NCBI GenBank assembly: GCA_017454915.1 | Contig: JAFTCC010000026.1 | Location: forward strand, 1 to 39,673 | Reading direction: 5' to 3' | Length of the DNA: 39,673 nucleotides | Origin: Paludibacteraceae bacterium | GTDB lineage: Bacteria; Bacteroidota; Bacteroidia; Bacteroidales; Paludibacteraceae | In this document: piece by piece, positions 32,261 to 39,673 of the stretch | Numbering within the stretch: the stretch's first letter is position 1 | Layout: each line of letters opens with the position of its first letter | Notes under the pieces: model-generated | The model's database searches: none | Told to the model about the DNA's origin: nothing | What the model saw: the letters and a program-made list of their open reading frames with translations, nothing else | Program-made: the position numbers and the translations under genes

Positions 32261-33243
32261 GGAATGATTTCGTAAATTTTATCCGAGACTTTACCGTCAC
32301 TGTCCTCGCCCAATCCGCAGAACAAGCGTTCGCCGATAGCAAAAGCTATGTTGTTCATCATTTTATTTGGCAGATGTCCTCTCATCTCCCATTGGTCGCG
32401 CTCCACGTCATAGGAGTAAATGGTGTTAGTAGCCCCGCCGCCCATGGTAGCCGAACCCCATATCATACCTCCGAACATGAGTATTTCGTTTTTGGTTGAG
32501 GCTGTGGCGGCAAACAGTCTGCCCGGGTATGGCATCTGCTGCCGGCGTTGCCATGTGTCGGTGGTGGGGTTGTATTCTGACCACTGCTGGTACGTAACTT
32601 CCATAAATCCGCCGCCCGCAAAATAGCGTCCGCCGGCGTATCCTCCCACGCAGCCCGCAGCAGGGTCTATGTAGTCGGAGTTGCGGCATTGCGTCCATTT
32701 GTCGGTCTTGACGTGGTAGCAATATACTTCGGGTTGGAATATAGGGTTATAGCCGAGGCACACGAACAAAGCAGTGTCGGTTGGGAAAACCACAAGCGCG
32801 TCACTGCCTTCAGCAGGGAAATCAGACAATTGTTTCCACTCCTTTCCGTCATATTGCCAGAAATCGCAGTGGTATATCGAAAGTTCATAAGGCCCTGTGC
32901 CTCCAAACCCCAAGCCATAATAAGCCTTGTCACCTATCGTTGCTGCAACAGCTTGCACTCTTGGCGCCATAGGCGGTGTTGTCTCTTTCTGCCAGGCATC
33001 AGATGTGGGGTCGTAACTCCACATGTCAGAGCAATAGTTAGGGTTGCGTGCGTCGCCGCTTTGCCTACCGCCAAGCACGTATGCTTTGCCGTTGAGCGTG
33101 AACACCCGAGCCGAGGCACGGGCCACTGGCAGTGAGGCACGGGGCACAACACTTACCGGGCGGACCACTTCAAGGTCGTCAACCCGCTCGCAAGCCGACA
33201 AAGTAACAAGGACGGCAAAAGATATTAAAATTAAAAAGCGCAT
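32257..33243 (-). CDS. kelch-repeat lipoprotein
   Basis: The predicted protein has 328 residues. The signal ends in a lipobox (TLSAC, Cys about 18). At least five kelch units follow, marked by pairs such as GKAYVLGGRQ...WSYDPTSDAW, YGLGFGGTG...FWQYDGKEW and ILMFGGMIWG...YSYDVERDQW. This predicts a beta-propeller at the outer membrane. Kelch proteins are seen as sialate mutarotases or binding proteins, but no catalytic set is identified here. It is the first gene of the two-gene operon with the Wzi-like gene, which suggests a surface-polysaccharide role. Confidence 0.85.
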   Translation of the reverse strand: MRFLILISFAVLVTLSACERVDDLEVVRPVSVVPRASLPVARASARVFTLNGKAYVLGGRQSGDARNPNYCSDMWSYDPTSDAWQKETTPPMAPRVQAVAATIGDKAYYGLGFGGTGPYELSIYHCDFWQYDGKEWKQLSDFPAEGSDALVVFPTDTALFVCLGYNPIFQPEVYCYHVKTDKWTQCRNSDYIDPAAGCVGGYAGGRYFAGGGFMEVTYQQWSEYNPTTDTWQRRQQMPYPGRLFAATASTKNEILMFGGMIWGSATMGGGATNTIYSYDVERDQWEMRGHLPNKMMNNIAFAIGERLFCGLGEDSDGKVSDKIYEIIP

Positions 33244-33340
33244 TTATCCGGGCTTTTTTTCTATTTCCAAAATCCGCCATTTCATCGGATTTCTTACGTT
33301 GCCGCAACAAAGTTTCATTACACTTGCGGCTCCAATAGCG

Positions 33341-33375
33341 CAAAGTTAGTGAAATTTCCCGAATAAAACCGCAAA
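33341..33375 (-). promoter_or_regulatory. promoter of the kelch-Wzi operon
   Basis: On the minus strand TAACTTTG spans 33348-33341, and TTTG at 33375-33372 is 23 bp upstream, slightly long. The leader would be about 90 bases. Confidence 0.55.
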
Positions 33376-33663
33376 AACTCTCATCACCTTTCCTCTTAAA
33401 GAAAATATCTCTATCAAATATTAGACTTTTATTTAAGCCACAAATACCCGTCACCATCTTCCATTACCCCTTTTTAGTTTGTATAACCTAACCAATACCT
33501 CAAATATCGCGTGTTTTTTATTCTCTGTTATCGTGTCCACACTGAAACCTGCGATTTCTGGGGGGAGAGTATTTTCATTTTTTTTAAGAACCGGCCGGTT
33601 TTATATAGAACTTTTCAGCAAGTTATTGCGGAACTTGATAAACGTCTAATTTGTTTGCCATAT
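33376..33663. other. intergenic region without gene
   Basis: This stretch follows the 3' end of the LRR gene (minus strand) and precedes the kelch promoter. It is AT-rich. It has a perfect 12-bp palindrome AACCGGCCGGTT (33589-33600), a weak candidate terminator or protein-binding site. No gene is supported. Confidence 0.5.
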
Positions 33664-35064
33664 TTATTTGTTTATTTCGTAAGGATATTGTTTGCCAGCG
33701 GTGTCAAACATAAGTTTCCTGTCGTGGTCAATTATGAATAATTGTCCATTGCGAATTATTTTTTGTATGCCGCTTGTCCCGGTCTTAATATTTTGCAATG
33801 CTGTCGCTTTCTGTGTAGTAAATGAGCCGCTGTCTGTGTCAATGACTTCTGTTCCGGCATAAGCCTTTACAGTATAGAAATAGTCGGTGTTCTCGTTCAG
33901 ACCAGTGATAGTAAACGAATAATAGTCCACGTAGTGCGAGATTTCTCCCGTGCTTTCTTTTAAATTTTTTATTGCAGATTGAATATCATGTGATGCGGAG
34001 TAGTCCGAAATATCTATTTTTACAAGTCTCCCCATATCATCAAAAATTAAGGTCATAAATTGCAATGTCAATTCTTGATCAAGGTAAAGTGTCCAAACAT
34101 ACTCTGTGGCAGAGAAGTTTTGTACCCAACTTATTTCCGCTTGATTAACACCTGTAACTATTGGTGGTTCAATAGCGATTATATTTTCAAATTTCTTCCA
34201 GCCGTCAGCATTTCTATACAAATTAAGACTGTGCCGTGGAACGTGTAATGTCGATGACATGTTGATACATTCAAAATCTCGCATCACTTTTAATTCCGGA
34301 GGAATGTTTGCCCTGCAGGTGATATCAATGGGATTTTCAGAGTATAGAAACAATGGGTGAATTTTTTGCAAGCATGTTCCTAAAACAATTTTTTTAAGTG
34401 CCTTGCAGTCAATGGCGGTGGACTCTATATATGAAATGCTATCTTGTAAAATTATTGTTTCAATAGAGTCTGCCGCTGCTAAGCTTGTTTGCTTTATCAC
34501 TTTTAAGCTTAACGGAAATTCTATTGATTTTAGATGCTCTGCTTCAAAAAATGCATATTTGCCTAAAGTGTCTATTCCTTCTGGTAGAATGATTTCATTA
34601 TCTGCCTTTTGAGGCGGGTATGACAGCAACACTTTCATGCTTTTGCTGTATAGTACCCCATTAAAAGATTTGTACACTGGATTTTCGTTGTCAACTATAT
34701 ATTCTGTGAATTTTGTTTGCAGCATAGGGTTGCCATGAGGATAAGAATATGATCTCATCTCTATTATTGATTTGGGTATATATAATGCGCACCTGCACTT
34801 CATGAAAATAAAGGCATCCGACTCGATACCATTGACTGAATAAGTATTTATCCCGTCAGTAACTTTTTCCGGCAAAAATAGCGTGTCACATTTTAGCGTA
34901 TGATAGTTAAGGCTGTCATCGCATTCATTGGTAATATAAGCGACATTTTCGCCGTGGATATTGAAACATAATTCTATGTTATCGCGTATAGTGGCCTTAA
35001 AATCGTAGGCATAGCATTCGCTCAACTCTAATACCCAAACTATTGTTAAAATGATTTTTCTCAT
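33664..35064 (-). CDS. secreted BspA-like leucine-rich repeat protein
   Basis: The predicted protein has 466 residues. It has an N-terminal signal-like segment (1-19). About five LRR_5 (BspA-type) units are seen between residues 55 and 270, such as IPKSIIEMRS, ILPEGIDTLGKYAFFEAEHL and IEFPLSLKVIK. A fibronectin III-like strand region follows (YSFTITGLNENTDYFYTVKA). The tail KIIRNGQLFIIDHDRKLMFD is a short form seen on secreted Bacteroidales proteins. It lies 11 bp after the T9SS cargo gene, in the same operon. Such proteins often bind host or matrix proteins; the target is unknown. Confidence 0.83.
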   Translation of the reverse strand: MRKIILTIVWVLELSECYAYDFKATIRDNIELCFNIHGENVAYITNECDDSLNYHTLKCDTLFLPEKVTDGINTYSVNGIESDAFIFMKCRCALYIPKSIIEMRSYSYPHGNPMLQTKFTEYIVDNENPVYKSFNGVLYSKSMKVLLSYPPQKADNEIILPEGIDTLGKYAFFEAEHLKSIEFPLSLKVIKQTSLAAADSIETIILQDSISYIESTAIDCKALKKIVLGTCLQKIHPLFLYSENPIDITCRANIPPELKVMRDFECINMSSTLHVPRHSLNLYRNADGWKKFENIIAIEPPIVTGVNQAEISWVQNFSATEYVWTLYLDQELTLQFMTLIFDDMGRLVKIDISDYSASHDIQSAIKNLKESTGEISHYVDYYSFTITGLNENTDYFYTVKAYAGTEVIDTDSGSFTTQKATALQNIKTGTSGIQKIIRNGQLFIIDHDRKLMFDTAGKQYPYEINK

Positions 35065-35075
35065 ATTAAATAAAA

Positions 35076-37388
35076 CTAGTGTTGAACTATAAATTTTACA
35101 ATGTTAGCTATACTGTTTTGAGTAAGGATTAAACTATATATACCATCAGGCAAGTTCACTATTGGCAATACAGCTCGCTTCCCGTTAATAACATCATTTA
35201 TGACAAGTTGACCATTTGCGTTGTAAACACGAATTTGCGAGTTTTGCGAGTAAACAGGGAACTCTATGTTTAATTCTGTGTTTGCTGGGTTAGGAAATAT
35301 ATTTAGTTCCCCAGCCGCAACGTCTTGATTTTCTTTTGATTTCTTCGGTGAAAATAGTGGATTCAAATTATTTATATTCAACGCTTCACCAATCACAATG
35401 GATGTTGCGTATTTACATCCGGTACTCGTTACAACAGTAAGCCTTACAACATCTGTGGTAGAAACTTGATTTCTATACACCGTAAAATCCATTGCATCAA
35501 AGTCGCTGTCCTCCACAAGTCCATTAACGTCCCAAATGTAGTATAGCGATGTTTCATTTGCAAATTCTGGAAGCGTGGTTAAATCATATGGTGATACCTC
35601 AAAATCATAATACCTTGCCCTTCCACTACTTGCGCTGATAGTAAATGGAGTTCCAGGCACATAATAATTAATGGATACCCGCCTTGTGTCTTGACAAATA
35701 CCTTCGCCTGCAGTATATGCCTCAATAGTGTCGTTACCTGCTATTCCGCTAGTTCGCACGCTGACTTGTGAATGATTAGCAGTAAGGTATTCTATTATCT
35801 GCCAGTTGTGGGTTTTGCTCAAATCCCACTCGTAATCCTGCGAGGCGACCGAGCCATCCACTTGCAGCATGATGGTGTCCTGCATGCCGGCTGTGATGCA
35901 TTGTCCATTGTCAATTCGACTTATTCCTGTGGGGTTAGACGGATTAACCATTATTTTTAACGTATCCGACATGTTTCCATCGCATCCGTTATATCCCAGA
36001 GGACGAACTAAAATATAGCGTGTAGAAGACGATATTTGTATGTTAGCAGTGTCCGACAACAGCCCTTCTTGGAGTTCACCATTTATGTACCATGCAAATG
36101 TTTGTGCATTTGGTCCAAGAGTGCCTGGCTTTCGATTTATACGGTAAGTGTAAGTCTGACCGACTTCTACGCATTGCTCTCCCGATAATTGGACTGAAGC
36201 GGGTTTAACACTAACTGGCAATGAGGCATATTTCAAATCTGTCGCGCCACATTCAGTGAGTTCGTGCACTCTAATAGTGTCAACCAGAGGTGAAGCGGTG
36301 GTCGGGCTTGCCTTGATAATTGGTGATGCAGGTTCCCCGCTGTTCATTACCCATGTCTGAGGCAGTTCCCAACTAACAGGTGTATTGGTAGGTATTTCGC
36401 CAGACACTTGAAAACGGTATGAACTTTTCCCGACTTCGGCACAACCTGTACCAGAAATATACGTGTCATTGCCCCAACGGCGATATACATTAATTGCAGT
36501 TTGTGAAATCGCACATTCCATCCCTTGGTTTGACCTATATGCGGCATAAACAGTTATTATGCCGGGCGTTGACTTGTTGGGACGAATAGCCACGGACGTG
36601 CTGTCTGCATTAAATGACACGAATTCCCAGTCAATGGGCTTATCCCATGTATAGGCGACATTTGGCAGAGCATTCTGAACGGTGAGAGTGAAGGTGTCCG
36701 TCCCGTATGGTATGCACATGTAGTTGGCACCCAAATTTGGTTTTGGGGCCTGTTTAGTAATAGTCAAGCGCCTCGTGTTGAGAGCGTTGGTCTGGTTGCA
36801 TCTGCCGATGCTTACAGTGATTTCGTTCGGTCCTATTGTTTCGTCCCAGTCCTTTACTCTAAATGTTACAGCACTGCTGTCTCCCGATGTGTAGTTTACT
36901 TCTTCAACAAAACTATTGGGCATATTAACGAGGCTGTCTACATTCCAATAGTAGCTGTCAACACCAATGCGCGCATTAAGATTACGCGTTACGAGTGGAG
37001 CGATAGAATACACCACCACATCGCCTGGCGAAACACACAAGGGTCCTTGAATCTGTATGCTGTCGGGCAAGTCAAAATATTTGAATATGTCAGCACTTGC
37101 TCCTGAAACACAATTCGCAGAATCGGTAGCGTAGAATGCCACACTCACGCACCCTTTGCCATAACCCGTTGACGTTACGGTTGCTACAGGCGAATTTTTT
37201 TGAGCCGAAACTCGGAGGTCGCCATTTGCCGACCAGCCTACAATAGAATCGTAAGGAATTGTCAACATTGCCACAGCTGTACCACCATTGGCATTTATGC
37301 AGTCGTTGACAATAAGAGCGGGAGAATTGGCGAGAATAAAAGTAAATACAAAAAATGCCAAACAAAATGTTAACGATAGTTGTTTCAT
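35076..37388 (-). CDS. large secreted PKD-like T9SS cargo protein
   Basis: The predicted protein has 770 residues from ATG 37388. An upstream ATG (37496) would extend past the promoter and is rejected. The signal peptide is MKQLSLTFCLAFFVFTFILA. Several repeated modules of about 90 residues start with Cys-x-x-x-G patterns (GPLCVSPGDVVVYSI, NYMCIPYGTDTFTLTV, GTGCAEVGKSSYRFQV, GEQCVEVGQTYTYRI), which look PKD-like. The end is a type A T9SS sorting tail (LNIFPNPANTELNIEF..., LPDGIYSLIL). It is therefore probably exported to the surface by type IX secretion. It shares an operon with the LRR gene and shares its promoter region with the operon at 522. Confidence 0.87.
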   Translation of the reverse strand: MKQLSLTFCLAFFVFTFILANSPALIVNDCINANGGTAVAMLTIPYDSIVGWSANGDLRVSAQKNSPVATVTSTGYGKGCVSVAFYATDSANCVSGASADIFKYFDLPDSIQIQGPLCVSPGDVVVYSIAPLVTRNLNARIGVDSYYWNVDSLVNMPNSFVEEVNYTSGDSSAVTFRVKDWDETIGPNEITVSIGRCNQTNALNTRRLTITKQAPKPNLGANYMCIPYGTDTFTLTVQNALPNVAYTWDKPIDWEFVSFNADSTSVAIRPNKSTPGIITVYAAYRSNQGMECAISQTAINVYRRWGNDTYISGTGCAEVGKSSYRFQVSGEIPTNTPVSWELPQTWVMNSGEPASPIIKASPTTASPLVDTIRVHELTECGATDLKYASLPVSVKPASVQLSGEQCVEVGQTYTYRINRKPGTLGPNAQTFAWYINGELQEGLLSDTANIQISSSTRYILVRPLGYNGCDGNMSDTLKIMVNPSNPTGISRIDNGQCITAGMQDTIMLQVDGSVASQDYEWDLSKTHNWQIIEYLTANHSQVSVRTSGIAGNDTIEAYTAGEGICQDTRRVSINYYVPGTPFTISASSGRARYYDFEVSPYDLTTLPEFANETSLYYIWDVNGLVEDSDFDAMDFTVYRNQVSTTDVVRLTVVTSTGCKYATSIVIGEALNINNLNPLFSPKKSKENQDVAAGELNIFPNPANTELNIEFPVYSQNSQIRVYNANGQLVINDVINGKRAVLPIVNLPDGIYSLILTQNSIANIVKFIVQH

Positions 37389-37420
37389 AGAGATTAAGGT
37401 TTTATAAATTTTCTTTGCTT

Positions 37421-37530
37421 CAAAGTTACAACAAATAATTGCAACAAGCACAAAAAAAATGTTGCAAAATGAAATTTGTAAAATGGTGTATATCAACTTG
37501 TTGACAAAATCCGATGTTGCAAAATTCTTT
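37421..37530 (-). promoter_or_regulatory. promoter and shared upstream region of the T9SS cargo gene
   Basis: On the minus strand, TAACTTTG spans 37428-37421. GCAACAT boxes lie at 37520-37514 and 37465-37459, exactly 55 bp apart, with the second 37 bp from the -7 box. The 110 bp align without gaps to 372-481 on the + strand. TTTG at 37454-37451 is the -33 candidate (22-bp gap). The region starts just beyond the stop of the regulator gene ending at 37541. Confidence 0.8.
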
Positions 37531-37540
37531 ATTTATTTGC

Positions 37541-38992
37541 TTAATCTGGGATAATGGCTATGTTTTGGAGTGTTTTTCTAAGGTTTTTACTGTCGGTGCC
37601 AATTTTTTTTGCTGTTTTGCTTTTAAGGCTTCTTATGCCGCTTTCGGCATAATTGATATTTTGTGCTATCTCCTTGCCGCTGAAGCCGTCTATCATCACC
37701 AGCACACACAGGCGGACTTCCCTCTCGTTTAATCCGAAGCTCTTGAGTCTTGTTGCAATGTTCATTAGCCGCAGGTCTGCCACGGCGCACATCTCGTCAA
37801 AAATTTCCCATTTCATCGTGTTTTTTAGGTCTTGTGTCTCACGAATAGCTCGGCAAGTATCTTCTAATTGCATTTTTAGCTTGCTTAAGTGTTCATTGCG
37901 TTGTCGCTCATAGATGGCCGCGTCGCGCTCAAGCTTTTTCTGTCTCTCCTCGACGGATAGTTGTTCATGCTTCAGGCGCTTTTGCTTTTTCCTGATTCTT
38001 TTAGCTGTTATCGCTGTTACAACTATAAATGCGGTTAGTGCGGATGCAATAATAATTATCAGCGGGTAATTAGGCTTTCTGTTCAAGTCCTGCTCAAGCA
38101 ATAACACAGCTTGGGCGATTTTCATTTCTCTCACGCCTAAAAGTTTCCGCATATCCATTCTGTCTGCTGCGAGAGCATTTATGCTGTCTTTGCTGATTTG
38201 TTCCGCATCGTCATGCTGCAAAATGTAGTATGCGCTTTCTATGTCATCTTGAAACTTGCTGTTGTCCATAACCTGTTTTGCGTAATATACGGCAGAGTCT
38301 TTTATTTTTAGATAAGAGAAAGATAGGGCCTTAACTAATAATGCGCTAGTCTCTTCAGGATTATATTTAAGATATTCGTTTGCATAAATTATAGAAGAAT
38401 CATACTGCTCTAAATTTCTGTACATGATAGCGCGTATAAGTTTTGTGTGTTTCAAGACCTTCTCGTCATTACAACTGTCAGTAACACTATTCAGCACCTT
38501 AATACATTCGTTTTTTTTGTGCATTTTAGCAAGAGCAAAAGCCATGTCATCTTTGGCGTACATAACCGCAATGGTGTCGTATGCCTGTTTGAAACAATCG
38601 TGGGAATAAGCATACATCTGATACGCCAATTTATAGTTCCCGACTTTTCTGCAAAGTAAGCCCATGTTGCAGTAGCAACGTCCCTTTATATTGTAATTAT
38701 TTGAATGTGATGTCACTGCTGTAATGAAACAGGTCATAGCATTGGCATAATCACCGCACTCTAAAAGATGTCGGCCGTAATAGTAATTAACAGCGGTATA
38801 ATCTGTCGGGTAAAACCATCTTACTTGTTTAAGCACTTTGGCAGCTTCGGCAATCTCCGTGCTGTCAGGGTATACTTTGTCATATTTGAAACGCATAGCT
38901 TCAGCCACTGCAACAACTTTCTTTGCCTCTTCGACGCGTGAGCATGACAAGAGGCAAAGCGCAGATAGTATGGCTAAAAGCAATTTTTTCAT
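37541..38992 (-). CDS. membrane TPR regulator with LuxR-type HTH
   Basis: The predicted protein has 483 residues from ATG 38992. The in-frame ATG at 39031 lies at its own promoter and is rejected. The lipobox-like LLSC is at Cys17. Several TPR-type helical repeats follow (about 50-290), one transmembrane helix (309-330), a basic then coiled-coil stretch (331-395), and a C-terminal LuxR-like helix-turn-helix (about 420-475: LNEREVRLCVLVMIDGFSGK, then EIAQNINYAESGIRSLKSK). The layout suggests a sensor with periplasmic TPR and cytoplasmic DNA binding, as seen in Bacteroidetes. It has a perfect promoter at 39059-39029. It lies immediately upstream of the T9SS cargo gene, whose promoter it may control (inference). 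Confidence 0.85.
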   Translation of the reverse strand: MKKLLLAILSALCLLSCSRVEEAKKVVAVAEAMRFKYDKVYPDSTEIAEAAKVLKQVRWFYPTDYTAVNYYYGRHLLECGDYANAMTCFITAVTSHSNNYNIKGRCYCNMGLLCRKVGNYKLAYQMYAYSHDCFKQAYDTIAVMYAKDDMAFALAKMHKKNECIKVLNSVTDSCNDEKVLKHTKLIRAIMYRNLEQYDSSIIYANEYLKYNPEETSALLVKALSFSYLKIKDSAVYYAKQVMDNSKFQDDIESAYYILQHDDAEQISKDSINALAADRMDMRKLLGVREMKIAQAVLLLEQDLNRKPNYPLIIIIASALTAFIVVTAITAKRIRKKQKRLKHEQLSVEERQKKLERDAAIYERQRNEHLSKLKMQLEDTCRAIRETQDLKNTMKWEIFDEMCAVADLRLMNIATRLKSFGLNEREVRLCVLVMIDGFSGKEIAQNINYAESGIRSLKSKTAKKIGTDSKNLRKTLQNIAIIPD

Positions 38993-39028
38993 GGCTACTA
39001 TGTCTGGCGCTATTGTGCGCAAGCAGCT

Positions 39029-39059
39029 CAAAGATAGCGTAAATTATCTTCTTTTCAAA
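39029..39059 (-). promoter_or_regulatory. promoter of the TPR/LuxR regulator (consensus)
   Basis: On the minus strand, TTTG (39059-39056), a 19-bp gap and TATCTTTG (39036-39029) match the Bacteroidetes consensus. This fixes the start at 38992 and separates the regulator from the gene ending at 39073. Confidence 0.85.
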
Positions 39060-39072
39060 AAGTACAGACGAA

Positions 39073-39456
39073 TTACGGCACGAGGAAACGTCCTGTGAAA
39101 ATGCTGTCGCCGTTCTGGATTCTGAGGACATACATTCCGTGTGCCATATTCGGCTCCGAGGTATTGGTAACGAAATACCTGCTGGTGACCGTTTCGCCAT
39201 TCCTGATGTTGCGCACTAACAGATGGCTTGTGTCAGTGGTCTCCGATGTAATGACAAGCGTTCGGTCTATGAGACTTGCGTGGAAAAGGTTGATGTTAGG
39301 AGGATTTTCGTCGTTGCCCGGTTCATCCATTGGCTCGTTTCCGCTAAGGCTGCCGCTCTGCGTGAGTTCAAATAAGGGGATTTCCACTTCGTCAGCACGG
39401 ACGTAAGAAATACTTGCCATCATGAGGCAGAGAGTAATGAAGAATGTTTTTTTCAT
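39073..39456 (-). CDS. small secreted DUF3244-like protein
   Basis: The predicted protein has 127 residues. The signal peptide is about 1-21 (...SYVRAD). The rest is a single beta-rich domain: ASLIDRTLVITSETTDTSHL, then GMYVLRIQNGDSIFTGRF. This fits DUF3244-type small secreted proteins of Bacteroidales, which resemble T9SS tails. Its start codon overlaps (ATGA) the stop of an upstream gene of which only the end is here. The upstream T9SS-tail gene and this one were probably an operon. Function unknown. Confidence 0.75.
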   Translation of the reverse strand: MKKTFFITLCLMMASISYVRADEVEIPLFELTQSGSLSGNEPMDEPGNDENPPNINLFHASLIDRTLVITSETTDTSHLLVRNIRNGETVTSRYFVTNTSEPNMAHGMYVLRIQNGDSIFTGRFLVP

Positions 39457-39515
39457 CTTTTTGCGAATCTTTTAGAAACAACGACTCCGTTTTCCAGTGT
39501 TACCTGCAATATGTT
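39453..39515 (-). pseudogene. end of a T9SS sorting tail, cut by the repeat element
   Basis: On the minus strand the frame reads ILQVTLENGVVVSKRFAKR and stops at 39455-39453, overlapping the next start. It is the same tail as at 4372-4470 (the copy there reads ILQVTLETGIVVSKRFPKK). Upstream, the frame runs into the MITE-like element instead of cargo sequence, so the gene is broken here by that insertion unless the rest lies outside the window. Confidence 0.7.
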
Positions 39516-39673
39516 TAACCCAAATCGGTCATTAGACCGACAAGTTTTGGTCAGTGCTTACAAAAAGTAGTCTATTATTGTCTTTTTTGTTTCTTTTTGG
39601 CATCTTTTTGCTTTTTGCTCGGTCATTATGCCCGCATAACTCCCTCGTTCAAAGACAAAAATCCGCTCAAAAA
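39515..39673. mobile_element. MITE-like element, copy 2 (truncated by the window end)
   Basis: It starts with TTAACCCAAATCGGTCATTAG (39515-39535), a perfect reverse complement of the right end of copy 1. It matches copy 1 at 155 of 157 positions (39517-39673), in the same orientation. The right end lies beyond the window. The high identity points to recent spread. Confidence 0.75.

Noticed and set aside
33589..33600. Palindrome AACCGGCCGGTT as a terminator
   Set aside because: The stem is short with no loop and no T-run, so it is only noted as a possible protein site.
33511..33741. 76-residue frame overlapping the LRR gene 3' end
   Set aside because: It overlaps a real gene on the other strand, and has no start signal or protein-like features.
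4468..39673. 35-kb segment between two direct element copies as a composite transposon or island
   Set aside because: The interval is dominated by housekeeping genes (mreBCD, rimO, recJ, tdk) and nothing suggests mobility of the whole segment.
1..39673. tRNA genes, CRISPR arrays, integrases or prophage genes
   Set aside because: None was seen on reading both strands; this is a visual check, not a tool-based search.

Overview
The window looks like a chromosomal segment of a Bacteroidales bacterium (Bacteroidetes), possibly of the Muribaculaceae/Prevotellaceae type. I infer this from gene content, not from a database match. The evidence is Bacteroidetes promoter boxes (TAnnTTTG with an upstream TTG/TTTG), type IX secretion (T9SS) sorting tails, Wzi, DUF4254, DUF5715 and DUF3244-like proteins, and a HU-LysM membrane protein. 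The family-level assignment is uncertain.

Layout. At 1-171 is the 3' end of an rRNA operon (5S rRNA and a strong terminator). At 172-521 is a non-coding stretch with a 9-bp-period CTAGT repeat and a regulatory region. At 522-3051 is a + strand operon of secreted proteins: a coiled-coil-tailed protein, a lipoprotein, and a T9SS cargo gene broken by two stop codons. A membrane acyltransferase follows at 3135-4196, then a T9SS tail relic and a 0.2 kb MITE-like element at 4372-4672. At 4734-7772 (- strand) are rimO, a small HU protein and an HU-transmembrane-LysM protein. At 7925-13382 (+) are recJ, lpdA, tdk and a ComM/YifB ATPase, followed by a PlsC-type acyltransferase to 14926. At 15060-17733 (-) are a secreted flavodoxin-phosphoesterase fusion and a DUF5715 protein. 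At 17812-23477 (-) is the cell-elongation operon mreB-mreC-mreD-mrdA-rodA. Divergent from it, at 23632-27671 (+), are a polyprenyl synthase, an unrecognised protein, an MscS channel, a TPR protein and recX. At 27776-33243 (-) are surface-polysaccharide genes: kelch lipoprotein plus Wzi, then DUF4254, a GT9 glycosyltransferase and an O-antigen ligase-like protein. At 33664-39456 (-) are a DUF3244-like protein, a TPR/LuxR-type membrane regulator, a PKD-like T9SS cargo and an LRR protein. The window ends inside a second copy of the MITE-like element.

How it fits together. The middle is housekeeping: elongasome, isoprenoid carrier precursors, recombination and tRNA/ribosome modification functions. 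Both flanks carry secreted surface proteins. The best non-obvious signal links the two flanks. The promoters of the secreted operon at 522 (+) and of the T9SS cargo at 37388 (-) align without gaps over 110 bp. Both have two GCAACAT boxes exactly 55 bp apart, and the second box lies exactly 37 bp from the -7 box. A membrane-anchored TPR/LuxR-type regulator sits directly beside one of these promoters, which suggests a surface-protein regulon. Other notable signals are two nearly identical copies of the MITE-like element, each beside a near-identical T9SS tail relic; a 90-bp relic of rodA about 3.3 kb from the intact gene; and the HU-LysM and flavodoxin-phosphoesterase fusions.
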